A stretch of 7,749 nucleotides of DNA from Roseovarius sp. (GTDB taxonomy: Bacteria > Pseudomonadota > Alphaproteobacteria > Rhodobacterales > Rhodobacteraceae), in assembly GCA_023260815.1 (NCBI GenBank), contig JALQUE010000339.1, positions 1 through 7,749 on the forward strand. The letters are read 5' to 3'. Under the pieces are notes generated by a model, which was given only the letters and a program-made list of their open reading frames with translations, did not search any database and had not been told where the DNA came from. A program made the translations under genes and the position numbers. Shown piece after piece: positions 5,702 to 7,749 of the stretch (positions are counted from its first letter, which is position 1; every line of letters begins with the position of its first letter).

Positions 5702-7447
5702 TTATCGCATCTCTTCAGCCGGAGTGACCCCAAGAATACCAAGACCTGCAGAAATAACAACGGTCACGGACCGGGCCAGCGCGATTTTGGACTGGCTTGT
5801 TGCAGGGTTGTCCTCCTGCAGGAAGCGCAGCGCGGGTTCATCGTTGCCCCGGTTCCACAGCGCATGCAGGTCAGAGGCCAGATCATAGAGGTAGAACGCC
5901 ACCCGGTGCGGCTCGTTCAGGCGGCCTGCAAGTTCGGCCATCCGGGGCCATTCAGCCAGCTTGCGGGCCACGGCCAGCTCGGCTTCATGGGTCAGGCCCG
6001 ACAGATCTGCACCCGCCAAAGTCGCGTCATCCACGGCAATACCCGCCTCGCGCGCCTTGCGCAGCACGGAATTCACCCGCGCATTGGCGTATTGGACGTA
6101 GAAGACGGGGTTGTCCTTGGACTGTTCCATCACCTTGTCGAAATCGAAATCCAGCGGCGCGTCATTCTTGCGGGTCAGCATCACGAAGCGGGTGACATCC
6201 TGTCCGACCTGTTCGACCACATCGCGCAGGGTCACGAATGTCCCTGCCCGCTTGGACATCTTGAACGGCTCACCGTTCTTGTAGAGCTTGACCAACTGGC
6301 ACAGCTTGATGTCCAGCGGTACACGGTTGTCGCTGAGGGCGCCCACGGCGGCCTTCATACGTTTGACATAGCCGCCATGATCGGCGCCAAAGACATCGAT
6401 CAGCATATCGTAGCCACGGGTGATCTTGTCATAATGATAGGCGATATCCGGGGCGAAATAGGTCCAGCTTCCGTCGGATTTCTTGACCGGGCGGTCGACG
6501 TCGTCGCCATAGTCCGTGGACCGGAAAAGCGTCTGTTCACGCGGCTCCCAGTCTTCGGGGGTCTTGCCCTTGGGCGGCTCCAGCACGCCTTCGTAGATCA
6601 GGCCACGGTCCTGCAAGGATTTGAGAGCCTCCTCGATCCGGCCCGTGCCATAGAGCGATTTTTCCGAGAAGAACACGTCCATCTCGACGCCGAGGGATTT
6701 GAGATCCTCGCGGATCAGGTCCATCATCCGATCGGTGGCAAAGCTGCGCACCTCGGCCAGCCAGACATCTTCGGGCTGATCGACATAAGCCGCGCCCACC
6801 TCGGCCTTGAGGGCTTCGCCCACTTCGATCAAGTAATCGCCGGGATAGGTGCCATCCTCGAAGGCCACGGCCTGCCCATGCGCTTCGAGATATCGCAGGT
6901 AAACCGAGCGCGCCAGAACATCGACCTGCGCACCGCCATCGTTGATGTAATATTCGCGGGTGACCTCGTAGCCCACGTAATCCAGCAGGCTGGCCAGCGC
7001 ATCGCCGAACACCGCACCGCGCGTATGGCCGACATGCAGCGGCCCGGTGGGGTTGGCGCTGACATATTCCACGTTGACCTTCTGGCCCGCACCCATCGTG
7101 GACCGTCCGAACGCTTCGCCGTCTTGCAGGGCGGCACGCACGACATCGTGCCACATGGCGGGCGCCAGCCTGAGGTTGAGGAAACCGGGACCGGCCACAT
7201 CGGCGCTTTCGATCCGGTCATCCGCAAGCAGACGGGCGGCAAGATCCTCGGCGATGGCGCGCGGCTGCAGGCCAGCGGGCTTGGCCAGCACCATCGCGGC
7301 ATTAGTCGCCATGTCGCCATGAGCCGCATCGCGCGGCGGCTCGACCGCCACATTCGCGAAATCGAGAGTTTCTGGCAGTTTGCCGTCGGCCTGAAGTCCC
7401 GCAAGCTCGCTCAACACAAGCCCGTGGATTTCGGTGAACAGATTCAT
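5702..7447 (-). CDS. argS: Arginyl-tRNA synthetase
   Basis: The 581-residue class I aminoacyl-tRNA synthetase charges tRNA-Arg with arginine in the cytosol, using ATP. The N-terminal Add-1-type domain (about 1-95) contains AAHGDMATNAA (41-51) and GPGFLN (86-91). The catalytic Rossmann domain follows, with SANPTGPLHVGHTRG (130-144), whose HVGH (138-141) is the HIGH signature. Next come YYINDGGAQ (166-174), YFAPDIAYH (330-338) and FGADHGGYVKR (353-363). FKMSKRAGT (395-403) holds the KMSKS-type loop. The C-terminal DALR anticodon-binding domain (about 450-581) starts with FYVQYANARV. The length is normal for the family. The ATG at 7447-7445 follows AGGGA by about 7 nt. Unlike many class I synthetases the protein lacks added editing domains, as is usual for ArgRS, which needs tRNA for amino-acid activation. 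It is 51 nt after an SDR-like gene on the same strand. Confidence 0.97.
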   Translation of the reverse strand: MNLFTEIHGLVLSELAGLQADGKLPETLDFANVAVEPPRDAAHGDMATNAAMVLAKPAGLQPRAIAEDLAARLLADDRIESADVAGPGFLNLRLAPAMWHDVVRAALQDGEAFGRSTMGAGQKVNVEYVSANPTGPLHVGHTRGAVFGDALASLLDYVGYEVTREYYINDGGAQVDVLARSVYLRYLEAHGQAVAFEDGTYPGDYLIEVGEALKAEVGAAYVDQPEDVWLAEVRSFATDRMMDLIREDLKSLGVEMDVFFSEKSLYGTGRIEEALKSLQDRGLIYEGVLEPPKGKTPEDWEPREQTLFRSTDYGDDVDRPVKKSDGSWTYFAPDIAYHYDKITRGYDMLIDVFGADHGGYVKRMKAAVGALSDNRVPLDIKLCQLVKLYKNGEPFKMSKRAGTFVTLRDVVEQVGQDVTRFVMLTRKNDAPLDFDFDKVMEQSKDNPVFYVQYANARVNSVLRKAREAGIAVDDATLAGADLSGLTHEAELAVARKLAEWPRMAELAGRLNEPHRVAFYLYDLASDLHALWNRGNDEPALRFLQEDNPATSQSKIALARSVTVVISAGLGILGVTPAEEMR

Positions 7448-7474
7448 CGGATCATCCCTTGTTCGATGGGGGCC

Positions 7475-7502
7475 GGTTTATCACTGCCAGTGCGCGCGTC
7501 AA
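7475..7502 (-). promoter_or_regulatory. Weak candidate promoter and palindrome upstream of argS
   Basis: On the minus strand TTGACG (7502-7497), overlapping the SDR stop codon, matches five of six -35 positions. TAAACC (7480-7475) at a 16-nt spacer, or GATAAA (7482-7477) at a short 14-nt spacer, are poor or badly spaced -10 elements. An 11-nt palindrome CACTGCCAGTG (7482-7492) sits between them. argS may have its own promoter here or may be read from upstream. Confidence 0.25.
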
Positions 7503-7749
7503 TCGCTACGGGGCCGAAGCGGCAAAACCGCCCCGCCGATCGCCCCGCCGGACGGCCCGCACAGGAAGGCCACCGTCGAGACCAGGTCCTCGATCACGCC
7601 GCGTTGCGACAGGCTGGCGGGCAGGCGCAGCCCATTGCAGCGGATGCCATGCGCGCCCAGCTTTTCATCGAGCATTTCGGGCAGCCCGGCCATGGCCTTG
7701 TCCAGAAGGCGACGGTCTATCCCGGCCAGGTTCACCGGCGCGTGAAACA
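7499..7749 (-). CDS. C-terminal end of a short-chain dehydrogenase/reductase-like protein (5' end outside window), probably catalytically degenerate
   Basis: The frame is open from the window edge (first full codon 7747-7745) to a TGA at 7501-7499, giving 82 residues. The segment LDKAMAGLPEMLDEKLGAHGIRCNGLRLPA lines up with the SDR stretch that runs from the catalytic Lys helix to the GIRVNxxxPG strand, and IEDLVSTVAFLCGPS followed by GGAIGGAVL lines up with the usual C-terminal 'EDVA..vaFLaS......G..l' block. Two things are odd. In the YxxxK position the sequence reads RLLDK, so the Lys (codon 7699-7697) is kept but the catalytic Tyr is Arg. The substrate-loop region between the Asn-containing strand and the ED motif is only about a dozen residues instead of roughly 35-45, and the terminal DGG is missing. 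A GTG at 7735 could be an internal start but has no reason to be used. I read it as a degenerate SDR or a pseudo-enzyme. Without the N-terminal Rossmann motif the family call is moderate. Confidence 0.6.
   Translation of the reverse strand, partial: FHAPVNLAGIDRRLLDKAMAGLPEMLDEKLGAHGIRCNGLRLPASLSQRGVIEDLVSTVAFLCGPSGGAIGGAVLPLRPRSD

Noticed and set aside
5623..5760. Longer N-terminus for the SPOR protein starting near 5760.
   Set aside because: It would overlap the end of argS, cross the hairpin at 5657-5687 and add no domain. The ATG at 5622 has its own ribosome binding site.

Overview
The window looks like a G+C-rich alphaproteobacterial chromosome, most likely Rhodobacterales (Roseobacter/Rhodobacter group). 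The basis is the codon usage, the two-domain 358-aa dCTP deaminase, and a minus-strand run argS - SPOR-domain protein - nagZ - scpA - scpB that I recall as typical of that order. The assignment is from recall and was not checked by a search. The window is mostly conserved chromosomal housekeeping DNA. I see no insertion sequence, phage gene, CRISPR array or defence cassette.

Plus strand, left side (1-1742): the 3' end of an unrecognised Glu/Ala/Pro-rich protein (1-437) is followed by tRNA-Pro with anticodon GGG (498-574). Ninety-one bases later comes a tandem-domain dCTP deaminase (666-1742). Its conserved active-site elements appear to be divided between the two halves.

Minus strand, right side (7749 down to 1876): reading 5' to 3' on that strand, there is the C-terminal end of a short-chain-dehydrogenase-like protein that seems to lack the catalytic Tyr. 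It is followed by argS (arginyl-tRNA synthetase), a membrane-anchored SPOR-domain protein, nagZ (beta-N-acetylhexosaminidase of peptidoglycan recycling), scpA and scpB (the kleisin and winged-helix partners of SMC condensin), and a 69-aa basic protein of unknown function. The SPOR protein, nagZ, scpA and scpB are packed with stop/start overlaps or a 4-nt gap, so they are probably one translationally coupled unit joining septal cell-wall functions to chromosome condensation. Long hairpins or inverted repeats fill the two larger gaps: 5657-5687 between argS and the SPOR gene, and 2116-2136 before the small gene. The two strands converge in a 133-nt gap (1743-1875) that holds hairpins but no gene.

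The best leads are modest: the degenerate SDR, the split tandem Dcd, the small protein with an operator-like inverted repeat over its putative -10 element, and the argS/SPOR intergenic hairpin. I found no convincing new multi-gene system.
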